Origin: Sophora flavescens
Taxonomy: Eukaryota > Streptophyta > Magnoliopsida > Fabales > Fabaceae
Assembly (NCBI GenBank): GCA_030762895.1
Contig: CM061062.1
Location: 239,940,019 to 240,004,018, forward strand
DNA length: 64,000 nucleotides
Direction: 5' to 3'
A program made the translations under genes and the position numbers. Each line of letters starts with the position of its first letter. Within the stretch, counting starts at the first letter, position 1. Below the pieces are notes generated by a model. It was not told the origin of the DNA. It saw nothing but the letters and a program-made list of their open reading frames with translations, and ran no database searches. Below are positions 1 through 11,877 of this stretch, in pieces.

Positions 1-319
1 CGTTAAATTATCAGCACACAACCAGCATCCTGCCTTTGAGACAGGATCACGTCCTATTGAGCTCAACTCTCCACTAACAAACAGCAACACAATTCATATA
101 ACACATTACAATTACAACACAAGCTATTAGACAATGCATAAGAAAATTAATAGAGTGTTGCGACAACTTACCTGTGAGAGAAAACACAAACCCGAGTAAG
201 GATAAGGGGAGGAGCCGAAGACAACAAAGAGCAGAAGAATATCACAGCAAGGACCTATTGTGCATAAATGAAAGTAGTCCTCTCAAATCAAATCACTTTT
301 CAATATATACAGATTCCAG

Positions 320-323
<4 letters not shown>

Positions 324-416
<93 letters not shown>
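324..416. repeat. Compound microsatellite (TG)n(TA)n
   Basis: About 37 TG units are followed directly by about 10 TA units. It lies inside the CACTA block, probably in an intron. The 86-residue reading frame across it is only the translation of the repeat. Confidence 0.95.
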
Positions 417-417
<1 letters not shown>

Positions 418-1552
418 AGACTAGAAACGGATAATTAATATAAAACAGAAGAAATAACCTACAGGGACATGTAAGTTAATTAAGTAGTCTGCAAGCACAC
501 ATTGATAAAAAAACAAACAATGACATCCACATTAATTCATGCTGATATCAATATCCAAACTTCCCACTTTGTAGTTTACAGTGAACCAAACCTACTGCAT
601 TATGCTCCTTCCCTCTAAGGCTATCATATTTAGTAATTTGGAAATTAGAGCATTAAGGAAGCCTAAGCTTAATTACACCATTATTCACGGAAACTCATCA
701 TCAAAACCATGACCATGTTGAAAATGATGAATCTTGGAGGGTTTCTATGGGATCTCAAAGTAAGAGTCTAGCCCAAGGTTCCATGTAGGAACAGATTTCA
801 TTGCAAACAATCAAATCCCTGGCATTGACTTTGCAACAGTTCACTCATACCCTGATCAATGGTGTGGATTTTTAAGTCTATTCTTTATAAAACCACAATG
901 ATGTGCAGTAACATATATGCTTAGACCATCATTCCAAAAAAAAAACATGATTGCTTTAAAGATACCATCTTTTACCAACCCGAAGAGAAGAAGATTGTAG
1001 ATTAGAAGACTTTCTCTTCTTCTTTTTTGTTGCAAGCTATTTGGGTTAGAAGACTTAACAAATAGAATAATAAATAAGATTAACGATTCAATATAAAATA
1101 AACTAAGTTGTAGAATAACTAATGGTTAAGGTAAAATTAAAAAGCATTCAGCCAGCTTTTATAAATAACACAAGCATAATATTCAGTCTAATTCAAAGGT
1201 TTAAAAAACAATTAGAAACATTACTACATATTCATCATGCACTTGCTGCACGTACAGAGCCATAGTGATAAAGCCAAAGAATGATCAAAATTAAAGAGGT
1301 TCAAAACTGGATATCATGTCATTAAAATGAGAAGATGACATATAACTATATAAGTCACCAAAAATGCTCAACAGATTATTCAACAAATATGTACCAACAT
1401 AAACCTTGAATTTTTTTATGTTCTTTATACAGAGAACACTAAAAGCAACAAAAATGACAATAATTAACCTTACTTCCCTATTTCTAATGATTCAACTATC
1501 CATTCAGCCTAGTACAAATCTTCAAAGGGTATTCCAAAAAGGCTGAGTTTCT

Positions 1553-1690
1553 TGAGAGAGGAGAGGAGAGAAGAGAGGCAGAGAGGGAGAGAAGAGAAGA
1601 GAGGAGAAGAGGAGAGAGATCGAGAAAGAGAGAAGAAAAGAGAGATAGATAAAAAGATAAGAGAGAGAGAGATAGAGAGAAGAGAGAACT
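1553..1690. repeat. GA/CT-rich low-complexity tract
   Basis: Nearly pure purine (GA, GGA, AGA) on the plus strand. It begins just inside the intron after the candidate CACTA first exon, so on the sense strand of that gene it is a CT-rich stretch. Several overlapping reading frames here are artefacts of composition. Confidence 0.9.
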
Positions 1691-1693
1691 TAC

Positions 1694-1763
1694 CTGACAG
1701 TGGGGGAGGACGACAACGTCGTGGGGTGGTGGTGCGGCGTGCGGTGGGGGCACGGCCAAACAT
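1694..1763 (-). CDS. Possible first coding exon of the CACTA gene
   Basis: An ATG at 1763 opens a short basic, proline- and arginine-rich peptide (starts MFGRAPTARR) that runs into a perfect 5' splice donor, CAG/GTAAGT, at 1694/1693. It lies about 490 bp inside the CACTA end, where first exons of CACTA transposase genes are usual. A second CAG/GTAAGT donor on the same strand lies at 172/171 and could end a later exon. The acceptors are not clear and the protein matches no family I recognise. It could also be a non-coding leader exon. Confidence 0.35.
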
Positions 1764-1859
1764 AGAACCGGAGTGTAAGGGAGAGAAAGGAACAGAGTAG
1801 TGAGGGAGAGAAAATGTTCATAATGAGGAATAAGAGGAGAATATCTCTATTTAGGGATT

Positions 1860-2249
1860 TAGTATTTAGTGACCGAATATTTTGGTCGCAAAACCGGTTG
1901 CCGTTTACTTAAAAAACATTTCGGTTGCAAGGTCGGTCGCAAATGGGCTCTGTTTTAAATTTCAATTTATTTGGCTTAGTGACCGAACTCACTTCGGTCG
2001 CTAGTTGGGCCCAATTTGACCGTTGCATTTTACGTGGTCGCTAATTCGGTCACTATACGGTCAACAAAAAAATTAATTAGAAGTCAACACTTTGGTGACC
2101 GAATTAGCGACCGCATAGTTTGCCACCACCAATTCCGGTCGCCATTGCGGTCACAAATCTGATGTTGTAAACTGAATCTGCAAAAAGCCATTTCCGTCAC
2201 CATTGCGGTCACAAAAATTCGGTCGCTAAATGAACTTTTTTTTGTAGTG
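1860..2249 (-). repeat. CACTA subterminal repeat region and terminus
   Basis: Short motifs of the type GTGACCGAA, TTCGGTCGC and GCGGTCAC recur in both orientations about every 20-50 bp and end at the CACTAC terminus (2244-2249 read in reverse). In characterised En/Spm elements such motifs are transposase-binding sites. Here they are recognised only by pattern. Confidence 0.7.
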
Positions 2250-3315
2250 ATTCCGACTTCATATTAGGGTTCCTTATAACGTACGCTTCATAATGTGATG
2301 TTCAGGTGATTTTTTGGATGCCTCGGGACCCTAACATTGTGCGTGGCAGATTTGAGGGAAGTCAAGGAGGAATTGTTTCTTTACGTTCAAGTATCGTACG
2401 ACTTCTCAGGTGGGGAAAAGAAGCCATCTAACGTCGGAAACGACGAAGTGGCACTTATTTCAATAACACCATAGGGCGACCTAAACCCTACTAGGGAGCG
2501 AGTAACGGACAATATCAATATCACATTGGGGACTACTTAGTGGTACCAATGATGATATTGAAATTTTAGGTTTATCGCCATTAGGTTAAATATATATTAT
2601 ATTTGAAGTTGACTGGTTTGACTGCTTGACTGTTTTGGTATGTTGTTGATATTTGATGAACTGCTTGGAATTATTTATTATTATTCTATTATTGGTTATA
2701 ATTATATTATTTTAACATATATTTGAGATGATTGGAAATGGTGTTATGACTGTGATTATTATGATTAGAGATTTGCTAAGTGATGATACACGATGAGCTT
2801 TGGTGATGTATGTAGGGGTTCATGATACATTTGTTCAGAAGTGTCAAACCGAGATAATTATTATGATATTGTGATGAGACAGATGAGATATGATTATTGT
2901 CGAGAGTATCTATAAGACAATGATGAGAGGTTAAGGCACTAGGGGACGACCCGAGAGATGGTCGGTGATATTTCATATGCATAGGGATTTATTCCCAAGG
3001 GGTGTATACTCGAGTTTCAGAGGACTTGCAGGACCATCCCAGACATTATTTTTATTTGAGTCACAGCTATAGTTCATGCATTGCATGAGTACCCTCGCGA
3101 TGGTACCAGGGAGTGCACCGACGTGTATTGTGCAACTATTGTGCCATTACTTTGCATGGGCATTATCACCACGGATGAGGATGTGCGTCAGGGACTCTGG
3201 AGACATGTCATTTGATTGAAATGTGGATATACGGATTGATGGCCGTATCATTATCATACACATTGCATTGCATCATAATGAAGGGTAGACGAAACCAATA
3301 GATGTTTTGAGTGGA
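2250..3315 (+). mobile_element. Element B 5' LTR, first visible part
   Basis: Collinear with 18949 to about 20000 in B's 3' LTR. The first roughly 795 bp of this LTR lie left of the CACTA insertion and outside the window. The match ends at a deletion junction near 3315, where sequence of element A begins. The rest of this LTR resumes at 12270 on the far side of A. Confidence 0.85.
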
Positions 3316-4534
3316 TGAACACTGTGTGTCCTTACCACGTTGTGATGAACATTGTTAAAGGTGAATGTTGTTTTCTATGACCACAACCCTTGACTGCGGC
3401 ATCGATCTCGGGCGTTGTGATTGAGCATTCGGACTGTGTGTGCTATGCTTCTAAGTTTTCAAGTGATGGGGAAATGATGATTAAGTCGTCAGCTTTGAGC
3501 TACGACAGTGAAAAAGAATGAACACAAAGAAAACCTTTTAAATAAAATATTTTCTCATGTGCATTTCCCCAAGCAGACGTGCTTTCTTATATATCAGATA
3601 CAAGGTGGTATCTGGGAGTCTGTCCATGTAAACCTAGTTCAGAGGCACATGTGACGTTGCTTGTCCTGAGACCTTAAATGCATGAGGGTATGGAGGCAAC
3701 TACCTGGTGGGCTAGAGATTGACCAACTCTAATTCTTCTCCAGTGGAAAATGGTGTTGATATCTCATGAGATTAAGTTAGAGCCTGATATTGAAGTGTCA
3801 TGCATATTTTCAAAGGTTGATTGTGCGGGTTTGAGACCCTTTGATATAACACTGTTATGCTATGTATATGCATGATTTAACTGCTTAAATGATTTTGTGA
3901 TGTAAGTATCATGTATATGGTTGTTGTGGGATATATCTTATGACGGTATCTCACTCTTGCACAACTGTATGTTCTGTTCTTTTCTTCTTGTATCGGGAAT
4001 GTGCGTGCTCTTAGATGGATCCGGACGTTCCATTGGCACTGACGAGCTCGAGGGGCGAGGTATTTGATCACGCTGGGTCGGCGGGGAATTGGACTTTACA
4101 CGAGGGTAGCGTCTGTGGTCACTCTGCATACAGGAGGCATGGATAGATCGTTTGTTGGCTTTTGGAGTTGTCCCGATAGTCCCTAGACTTTTAGAGCCAT
4201 CTTTTGAGTCTTGTACCCAATTCCCTATTCCCAGTTTGATGTTATCTTTTTACCTATTTCTTCAGTAGCTATTTCAGTGTACGTTGGCCAGTTCGACAAG
4301 GCCTGTCTTGTAATCAAACCTAAGATCCCAAGTTGGATAGTTATCATTATATGTATGATGTTTATTTTCATGTTGAGTGTTCATCACCTTTTCTTAATTG
4401 CTTTTAAAAAAAATGAGTACCCTTTTTCAGTAACCTTATATAAAAGGTTATTTTTTCGAAGGCGACCAGCGTTTTAAATAAGTTTCTTTTCCGCAAACGG
4501 GTAACCATGTGATGCCGGGTTTTAGGGTGTCGCA
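3316..4534 (+). mobile_element. Element A 5' LTR, truncated
   Basis: Matches 11050-12269 of A's 3' LTR closely, including the end GGGTGTCGCA before the primer site. The first 2.8 kb of the LTR (TGTAACACCC start, TATA box, minisatellite) is missing. Together with about 130 bp of B it was removed by one deletion whose junction is near 3315. Confidence 0.85.
4015..4146 (+). CDS. Small LTR-internal ORF of element A (5' copy)
   Basis: 43 codons starting ATGGATCC (MDPDVPLALTSS). The start directly follows a T-rich tract ending CTCTTAG, which looks like a 3' splice acceptor. The 3' LTR copy at 11746 has the same frame and length. Related ORFs with the same MDP start and the same acceptor context occur in LTRs C, D and E. 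The function is unknown and translation is unproven; it may be a shortened version of the longer ORF in C. Confidence 0.35.
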   Translation: MDPDVPLALTSSRGEVFDHAGSAGNWTLHEGSVCGHSAYRRHG

Positions 4535-4539
4535 TTAGT

Positions 4540-4552
4540 TGGTATCAGAGCT
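4540..4552 (+). promoter_or_regulatory. Element A primer binding site (tRNA-Met)
   Basis: TGGTATCAGAGCT lies 5 bp after the LTR end CGCA, complementary to the 3' end of plant initiator tRNA-Met. It fixes the 5' LTR boundary at 4534. Confidence 0.9.
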
Positions 4553-4820
4553 AGTCGAGTCTTTCGGGAATGTTTGGGTTTAGGTCTGTTGTGTTGAAGT
4601 TGTGTTTTTCTCTGTCTGGATGTTGTTTGAATTACTTGTTTGAGGTAATGTGTGATAAACCGTGGTTCTCATCCCTTTTCTGGCCAATGCTTGCCCGAAG
4701 AAGGATTACAAGTGTAACAACTGTGGCCGCGTGGGACACTTGGCATAGGAGTGCCGTGCACCTAAGAGGGAGCATTCTGTCAACCATGCCAGAGTAAACA
4801 AGTCAACCATTAAGGGAAGA
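4553..4820 (+). pseudogene. Element A gag remnant with zinc knuckle
   Basis: Only the end of gag survives. Near 4700-4750 a CX2CX4HX4C knuckle can be read (YKCNNCGRVGHLA, then a TAG, then EC), so the motif itself contains a stop. The primer site is only about 150 bp upstream, so the bulk of gag (capsid region) has been deleted. The following bases lead in the same frame into protease. Confidence 0.7.
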
Positions 4821-7800
4821 GTGTATACCATGAGTGGTGCTGAGGCATCGAACTCCGATGAACTTGTACAAGGTAAGTGCGACAATGCTGGTAATCTTTT
4901 TTCTGTACTTTTCGATTCAGGCGCAACTCATTATTTTATTTCAATGGATCGTGTGAAAATTCTAGACTTGCCTGTTTTTTCCTTGCCATATAATCTGATT
5001 GTTTCTACCCCAACTGCTGAACCAGTGACTGTTAATTCTGTTTGCTTAAACTGTCCTATCATCGTTCAGAATAGACATTTCCTTGTAGACTTGATCTGTT
5101 TGCCTTTAGTACAGTTAGATGTAATCTTAGGCATGGATTGGTTATCTTTCAACCATATCCTAATAGATTGTGCTCAGAAAACCTTAATCTTTAGGGAGGA
5201 GATTTCTGGATTTTTATCTGCTAGTCAAGTAAGAGCTTCTTTGAAAGAAGGTGCTCGAGGTTACATGTTGTTGTTTTCCTTGGACGTCGAGAGCGAGTTT
5301 GACTTGGAATCCGTACCTGTCGTTCGAGAGTTTCCGGAGGTTTTCCCTGAGGATGTACCTGGATTGCCACCTATTCGGGAGATCGAGTTCGCGATTGATC
5401 TGAATCTAGGCACTGGACCAATATCCACGGCACCATATCGCATGTCGCCATCAGAGTTAGAAACCTTGAAGGACCAACTTGAGGATCTAATGAGGAAAGA
5501 GTTTATACGACCTAGTGTGTCACCGTGGGGAGCTCCAGTCCTTCTAGTAAAGAAGAAAGATGGAACTGCTAGGCTGTGTGTGGACTTTCGTCAGTTAAAC
5601 AAAGTCACGATTAAAAACAGATATCCTCTTCCAAGGATAGATGATCTTATGGATCAGTTACGTGGTGCGACAGTGTTTTCAAAGATAGATCTGCGGTCAG
5701 GATACCACCAGATACGAGTAAAAGCAGAAGATGTTCCTAAGACAGCGTTTCGGACACGCTATGGGCATTATGAGTATTTGGTGATGTCGTTTGGAGTGAC
5801 GAATGCACCTACTATAATCATGGACTATATGAATAGGATCTTTTGTCCCTTTTTGGATCAGTTCGTAGTCGTCTTCATTGATGATATTCTGATATATTCT
5901 CCGGACAAGGAGACTCATGCTGAACATCTTAGCATTGTTCTTCAGATCCTGAGAGAGAAACAGCTCTATGCGAAACCAGAGAAGTGTGAGTTTTGGTTGG
6001 ATCAAGTTCAATTCTTGGGGCACGTAATATCCCGCGAAGGAATCGTTGTGGATCCGACGAAGGTCGAGGCTGTTTTGGAATGGGAAAGGCCGACAATGGC
6101 AACAGAAGTCCATAGTTTTGTGGGTTTGGCTGGCTACTACCGGAGGTTCATTGAAGGATTTTCCAAGATTGTAGGACCTCTCACCCAGTTGACGCGTAAG
6201 GACCAAGCATTCGTGTGGACAGAAGCCTGTGACAGAAGCTTCCAAGAGCTGAAAAGGAGATTGACAACCTCACCGATATTGATCCTACCTGATCCCAAGA
6301 AATCTTTTGAGGTTTACTGTGATGCTTCGCATCAAGGTTTGGGCTGTGTGCTGATGCAAAATCGAAAAGTTGTAGTTTATGCTTCGAGGCAGTTGAAGAT
6401 TCATGAGAGGAACTATCCGACGCACGATTTAGAACTGGCTGTTGTGGTCTTTGCTTAAAAAATATGGAGACATTACTTGTATGGGGCTACTTTTAATGTT
6501 TTCAGTGACCATAAGATCTTGAAGTACCTGTTTAATCAGAAGGAGTTGAATATGCGTCAGAGACGTTGGTTAGAATTCATGAAGGATTATGACTTTCAAC
6601 TACACTATCACCCTGGAAAGGCGAATGTAGTGGCTGATGCCTTGAGCAGGAAGACAATTCACGCATTAGTGATGATGGTTAAAGAGCAGGAATTACTGGA
6701 ACAATTCCGAGATCTAAGTTTGTTAGTTGAGAGTACACCAGGAAAACTGTGTCTGAACAGGACCACCGTGTCAAATGGATTAATGGAGAAGATAAAGGAG
6801 AAGCAAGAGACTGATCAGTATCTACAGACAGAAAGAGACTTAGTGCATCAAGGAGCTCTGTCAGAATTTAGAGAAGGAACAGATGGAATCTTGAGGTTTG
6901 GCGAGAGAATCTGTGTACCTGATGATGCTGAGCTAAGGAAGCTTATTTTAGAAGAGGCTCATAAGAGTAGGTTGAGTATGCACCCAGGGGCCACGAAGAT
7001 GTATCAAGATCTTAAGAAGTTGTATTGGTGGTATGGGATGAAGAGAGATGTGATGGAATACGTCGCTTCTTGTTTGGTATGTCAGAAAGCCAAAGTGGAA
7101 CACCAGAGACCAGCAGGAATGTTACAGTCTTTAGATATTCCAGAATGGAAATGGGATGGAATCTCAATGGATTTCGTGACCAGTTTACCAAGGACTAAGA
7201 AGGGGTATGAGGCTATATGGGTAATAGTGGACCGACTGACTAAGTCAGCTCACTTTTTGCCAATCAATATGAGATACTCTATGGAGAAGTTAACCCAACT
7301 ATACATCGGAGAGACTATTAGACTGCATGGTGTGCCTTCAAGCATTGTTTCAGACTGAGACCCGCGATTTACATCGAGGTTTTGGCAGAGTTTGCAAAAA
7401 TCGCTTGGAACGAAACTCAGATTGAGTTCGGCATATCATCTGCAGACGGACGGACAAACGGAAAGGACAATCCAGTCACTAGAGGACTTGCTGAGAGCTT
7501 GTGTTTTGGAGGATGTCGGGGGTTAGGACGAGTCCCTACCGTTGATAGAATTCACCTACAATAATAGTTTCCATTCAAGCATTGGAATGGCACCTTATGA
7601 AGCCCTGTATGGTCGACGATGTCGGACGCCTTTGTGTTGGTACTAGGATGGTGAGAGTTTGTTGTTGGGTCCAGACTTCGTGCAACAAACAACAGAAAAG
7701 GTGAAGATGATCCAGGAGAAAATGAGGACTACTCAGAGCCGACAAAAAAGCTACGCTGACAAGAGACGACGACCTCTAGAGTTTGAGGAAGGCGAACATG

Positions 7801-8201
7801 TATTCTTGAGAGTCACGCCAATGACTGGGATTGGCAGAGTACTAAAGTCCAGAAATCTTACACCCAAGTTCATTGGACCCTACCAAATTCTTCGTCGTGT
7901 AGGTCCAGTAGCTTATAAAATATCCTTACCACCCTTTCTTTCCAATATCCATGATGTTTTTCATGTCTCTCAGTTGAGAAAATACATTCCTGATCCATCG
8001 CATATCATAAAGCCTGATAAGGTACAGTTAAAAGAGAACATGTCCTTTGTGACTTCACCGGCACGAATCGCGGATAGGATGACAAAGCAGCTCAGAGGTA
8101 AGCAAATTCCTTTGGTCAAAGTCATCTGGAATGAGACAACCGGAGAAGCAACGTGGGAAGCTGAGGACAAGATGAAGTTGCAGTACCCTGAGTTATTTTA
8201 A
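4821..8201 (+). pseudogene. pol: Ty3/gypsy polyprotein (PR-RT-RNase H-IN-chromodomain-like), Tekay/Del type
   Basis: One continuous frame broken by four stops at 6456 (TAA), 7356 (TGA), 7524 (TAG) and 7644 (TAG), with no frameshift. Order: aspartic protease (LFDSGATHYF near 4911), reverse transcriptase with the catalytic pair in FIDDILIYS (5880-5885), RNase H (VYCDASHQGLG), integrase HHCC zinc finger (6960-7080) and catalytic core (SMDF, VSD, QTERTIQ). The C-terminus reads HDVFHVSQLRKYIPDP and then VIWNETTGEATWE, which resembles the chromodomain-like tail of Tekay/Del chromoviruses. The stops fit single-base changes such as CGA to TGA and TGG to TAG. The role would be reverse transcription and integration of the element; this copy cannot make the full protein. 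Confidence 0.9.
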
Positions 8202-8227
8202 GGTACGTAATTTCGAGGACGAAATTC

Positions 8228-8245
8228 TTTTTAAAGGGGTAGAGT
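8228..8245 (+). promoter_or_regulatory. Element A polypurine tract
   Basis: Purine-rich TTTTTAAAGGGGTAGAGT immediately precedes TGTAACACCC, the first bases of the 3' LTR. This is the usual plus-strand priming site. Confidence 0.75.
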
Positions 8246-8844
8246 TGTAACACCCTGTTTTTCGTATGCTTCTTTATCAGTAAATACATGCTTTAACGTA
8301 TTTATTTTTGATAAAACCTATATGATGATTTTAATTAAAATAAAATCATTTCCTTGTGTTGTTTTATTGTATGGAGTCACGGTAAAATTTTCGGTTGAAA
8401 ATTCAGACGAAAACCGGTCTGCGTTTTCTCTGTCAGTATTAGTTTACTGAGCTAGAAACCTAATTTTAATTCGTGAACAAGACAGTTAGTGTTTTTATGA
8501 GGTTTTGTGTGGGTTTGGTAATTTTTCGAATTTTGTTGTATGGGAATAAAATATAATATTTTATCCGGACGAAACCTTCAGAAAATACGATCGGATGTGC
8601 AACCAGTTACGTATTTAAGCAGTTAAAGGAACCCTAAAGGATGAGAGAAGGCTTGATGGGATGCCTAATTAAATGCTTATGACACACTTTAAAGTAATCA
8701 TGATTACTTTTTCAAATTATAATCTATTTTATTCCAAAAACCCATTAAACCTTCCTTAAATGATCCAAACAATGCCTTAAACCAAAACTTCCTCTCCAAG
8801 CCTTGCTCCCTCTCCTCTAGTCCGTGCACCCCTCCCCTTTTCCT

Positions 8845-8852
8845 CTATAAAT
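8845..8852 (+). promoter_or_regulatory. TATA box of LTR A
   Basis: CTCTATAAATACC lies about 600 bp into the LTR, after a pyrimidine-rich stretch. It is a good candidate for the Pol II core promoter, with transcription starting about 30 bp downstream. The 5' LTR of A has lost this region. Confidence 0.6.
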
Positions 8853-9526
8853 ACCACTCTTCATCTTCACTTCATCACTTTCCTTTCTTCTACTCCATTA
8901 AAACTCTTAAGCTTTCATATTTTTCGTAAACTTCAAGCTTTCAAAGCTCTAGTTTTTCTTCTTCTTTTCACTAAGTGTTATTCATCAAAGTTGTTCCTCT
9001 TGCTTAGGGTAATACTCTCATGTATTCTTTTCTTTAAAAACTTCATCTTTTTCTAAAGTTTCTTCTTTATGTCATATATGAGCTTTTATCTTCAAAAATC
9101 TCTCAAAAATGGTAGAAAACTCCTTTTGAGTTGAAACCAATTTCTATGGTCTTGTATTTACTTGTAGTTTAACATACTAAGAGGTTGTATAAATCAAAAA
9201 TCTCCATCCTCTATTTCTTGAGGAGGCCGAATCTACTCATGATGGCCTAGGGAGTGTTTTGTTTCAACTTCTTTTACATGATCATGTGTTTGTTTTTCTA
9301 AGTGTTCCTTGATCATTGAATCCATAAATCTTGAAAGGTTTTGATAGCTTTTTTTCCCATGATGGCCAAAACTATGTATTAGTGGCCTAGGATACTATGT
9401 TTCAACTTATTCAAGTGTGATCATGAACTTAGAACCCTAATACATTGTGATGCTTTACTTTATTCTTGCTTCATTTATTTATTGTGCTTTCTTTATGGCT
9501 TTCCTTACTTGTGCTTATTTATTTTT

Positions 9527-9690
9527 ATGTCATTATGTTCATGTCATTTACTTCCATGTTCTTTATATTCATGTCTTTTATTCTATGTCATTTATATTTA
9601 TGTCATTTACATTATGTCATTTATATTTATGTCATTTACATTATGTCATTTACTTTTATGTCATTTATGTTTATGTCATTTATGATTCAT
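9527..9690 (+). repeat. ATGTCATTTA minisatellite in LTR A
   Basis: Units of about 12-24 bp built on TTATGTCATTTA are repeated in tandem. The three overlapping reading frames here are repeat artefacts rich in F, Y, I and C. Confidence 0.85.
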
Positions 9691-11745
9691 TTACTTATGT
9701 CGTTATGCTTTAATTACTTATAGGCTTATGTTGTTCTTACTTTATGTGCTTATGAGCTTTGTTATTTAAAGTCCTATGTTGCTTTCAAGATGATCATAGA
9801 CTTGAGCTCCATAAGTTATTGGATGCTAAAAGGTCTAAGAGATTGGAAAAATTTAAAGATTTCTATCATGAAAACCCAAGGATAGCCGAATCTTAAAGGT
9901 TATGGACCTAGGGTGTTTCGTTTTTCATTTTCCAAAGTGATCATGGTTTTGAGCTCCTTACTATTAATGGATGCTAAACCAAAGAGATTGGAAAGTTTAA
10001 ATGTTCCTTGCCTATCTTATTGGTCAAGGCCGAATCTCCATCAAGTGTAACTTGGTGGGATTTTTGTTCAACTTTGTTTAAAGTAATCTTGTTTTAAACT
10101 CCTAGCACTTAAGGATCATAAATCCATAAGTTGCACGTGTTTTGGAAACTTCTAGCCCTAAGTTCTTGGTTGAGTTCTAATCCTTTGAACCTTGTGTCTT
10201 AAAACCTAGACTTGCATCCTAACCGACTTTGAAGAACGTTCGTGAAACCGTCTATTTTCTCGCATTCTCTTACCTTTTTGAGTAAGAGGGGATTTCCTAA
10301 AGATATTCAATAACTGTATGCATGTGTGTATGTGTTTAACTGGATATTTATATATTGATTGAGCTTACTTGGTTATCTAATGTACTTGAACTGTTATGCT
10401 ATTATCTGATGTTGAACTGTACTTGCTCTAAATGTTATAAAGCATATCTGTGATGAACTGCTTTCAAGTGTGATATTAGCATTGATCTGATAATATATGC
10501 TGCTGTTGATTGAGAGTTTGCTAAGCCAACTGTTATAAGGATTAAAAACCTTAATAAGCTTTGAAGATGAAGTGATTGGTGTTCTTTTCCAAAAGCTCAT
10601 TAACTTAAAGTACTTGTTTTAAATGTTGAAATGGTTTTGATGAACTATTGTTATACAAGAGAAAAATCCTTTTCGAACTATGTGTCTTCAAGCGAAAACT
10701 TTCAAGATTATTTGGCAAAATCCTATTGGGAATTTTCAAAGGTAAAAGTATTTCAAAGATGTTTTATAAAAGATTTTCAAAGAAAAGGTTTTCTCCTAAA
10801 TGTTTTAGAAACTTTCCGATAGCCTGGATAGGTTATCGAGGATTCGGTTTTGAATTTGTTTTTCACTGAACGAAAAATAAGTACTTAAGAAAGAGAATCT
10901 AGTACGCGAGACGTTGCCTCTAGTATTCAGTTATGCGCACGTGATCTTGGATCAGTGTTAATTCGGGACTATGAGTCCTATTCATGATGTTTCTGGACTA
11001 AGGGTCCAATTCTCGAAAATGAGGACAGTGCGTTCTGATTTCGTTGTGGTGGACTGTGTGTCCTAACCACGTTGTGATGAACATTGTTAAAGATGAATGT
11101 TGTTTTCTACGACCACAACCCTTGACTGCGGCATCGATCTCGGGCGTTGTGATTAACCATTCGGACTGTGTGTCCTATGCTTATAAGTTTTCAAGTGATG
11201 GGGAAATGATTATTAAGTCGTCAGCTTTGAGCTACGACAGCGAAAAAGAATGAACACAAAGAAAACCTTTTAAATAAAATATTTTCTCATGTGCATTTCC
11301 CCAAGCAGACGTGATTTCTTATATATCAGATACAAGGTGGTATCTGGGAGTCTGTCCATGTAAACCGAGTTCAGAGGCACATGTGACGTTGCTCGTCCTG
11401 AGACCTTAAATGCATGAAGGTATGGAGGCAACTGCCTGGTGGGCTAGAGATTGACCAACTCTAATTCTTCTCCAGTGGAAAACGGTGTTGATATCTCATG
11501 AGATTAAGTTAGAGCCTGATATTGAAGTGCCATGCATATTTTCAAAGGTTGACTGTGCGGGTTTGAGACCCTTTGATATAACACTGTTATGCTATGTATA
11601 TGCATGATTTAACTGCTTACATGATTTGTGATGTATGTATCATGTATATGGTTATTGTGGGATATATATTATGACGGTATCTCACTCTTGCACACCTGTA
11701 TGTTCTGTTCTTTTCTTCTTGTATCGGGAATGCACGTGCTCTTAG

Positions 11746-11877
11746 ATGGATCCGGACGTTCCCTTGGCACTGACGAGCTCGAGGGACGAGGTATTTGATC
11801 ACGCTGGGTCGGCGGGGAATTGGACTTTACACGAGGGTAGCGTCTGTGGTCACTCTGCATGCAGGAGGCATGGGTAG
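11746..11877 (+). CDS. Small LTR-internal ORF of element A (3' copy)
   Basis: Same 43-codon frame as at 4015, starting ATGGATCC after GTGCTCTTAG. The two copies differ at only a few bases and keep start, frame and stop. Both copies come from one template at insertion, so this alone does not prove selection. Confidence 0.35.
   Translation: MDPDVPLALTSSRDEVFDHAGSAGNWTLHEGSVCGHSACRRHG

Larger units (their letters stand above)
1..2249 (-). mobile_element. CACTA (En/Spm-type) DNA transposon, 5' terminal part
   Basis: The block ends at 2249 with an oligo-T run followed by GTAGTG, the reverse complement of the CACTAC terminus of CACTA elements. The last 390 bases are dense in GGTCGC/GACCG motifs, as in CACTA subterminal regions. 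From 2250 on, the sequence matches the 3' LTR of element B from 18949, so the element sits inside B's 5' LTR. The 3-bp duplication would be ATT (2250-2252), but the left end lies outside the window. Candidate splice donors on the minus strand read inward, so the right end is probably the 5' end of the transposase gene. No conserved transposase domain is visible here; 1-1500 is AT-rich and looks intronic. It could be a non-autonomous derivative. Confidence 0.75.

Noticed and set aside
174..434. 86-residue frame with a long CVCVCV and YIYI tail
   Set aside because: It is the translation of the (TG)n(TA)n microsatellite.
1552..1800. Reading frames rich in R/E (plus) and S/L (minus)
   Set aside because: They come from the GA-rich tract. 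Only the short piece before the CAG/GTAAGT donor was kept, as a tentative exon.
5697..6245. 182-residue minus-strand frame inside element A pol
   Set aside because: It is antisense to RT and RNase H, has no domain, and is a shadow of the real frame.
9447..9723. Three overlapping hydrophobic frames that look like membrane proteins
   Set aside because: They are three-frame translations of the ATGTCATTT minisatellite.
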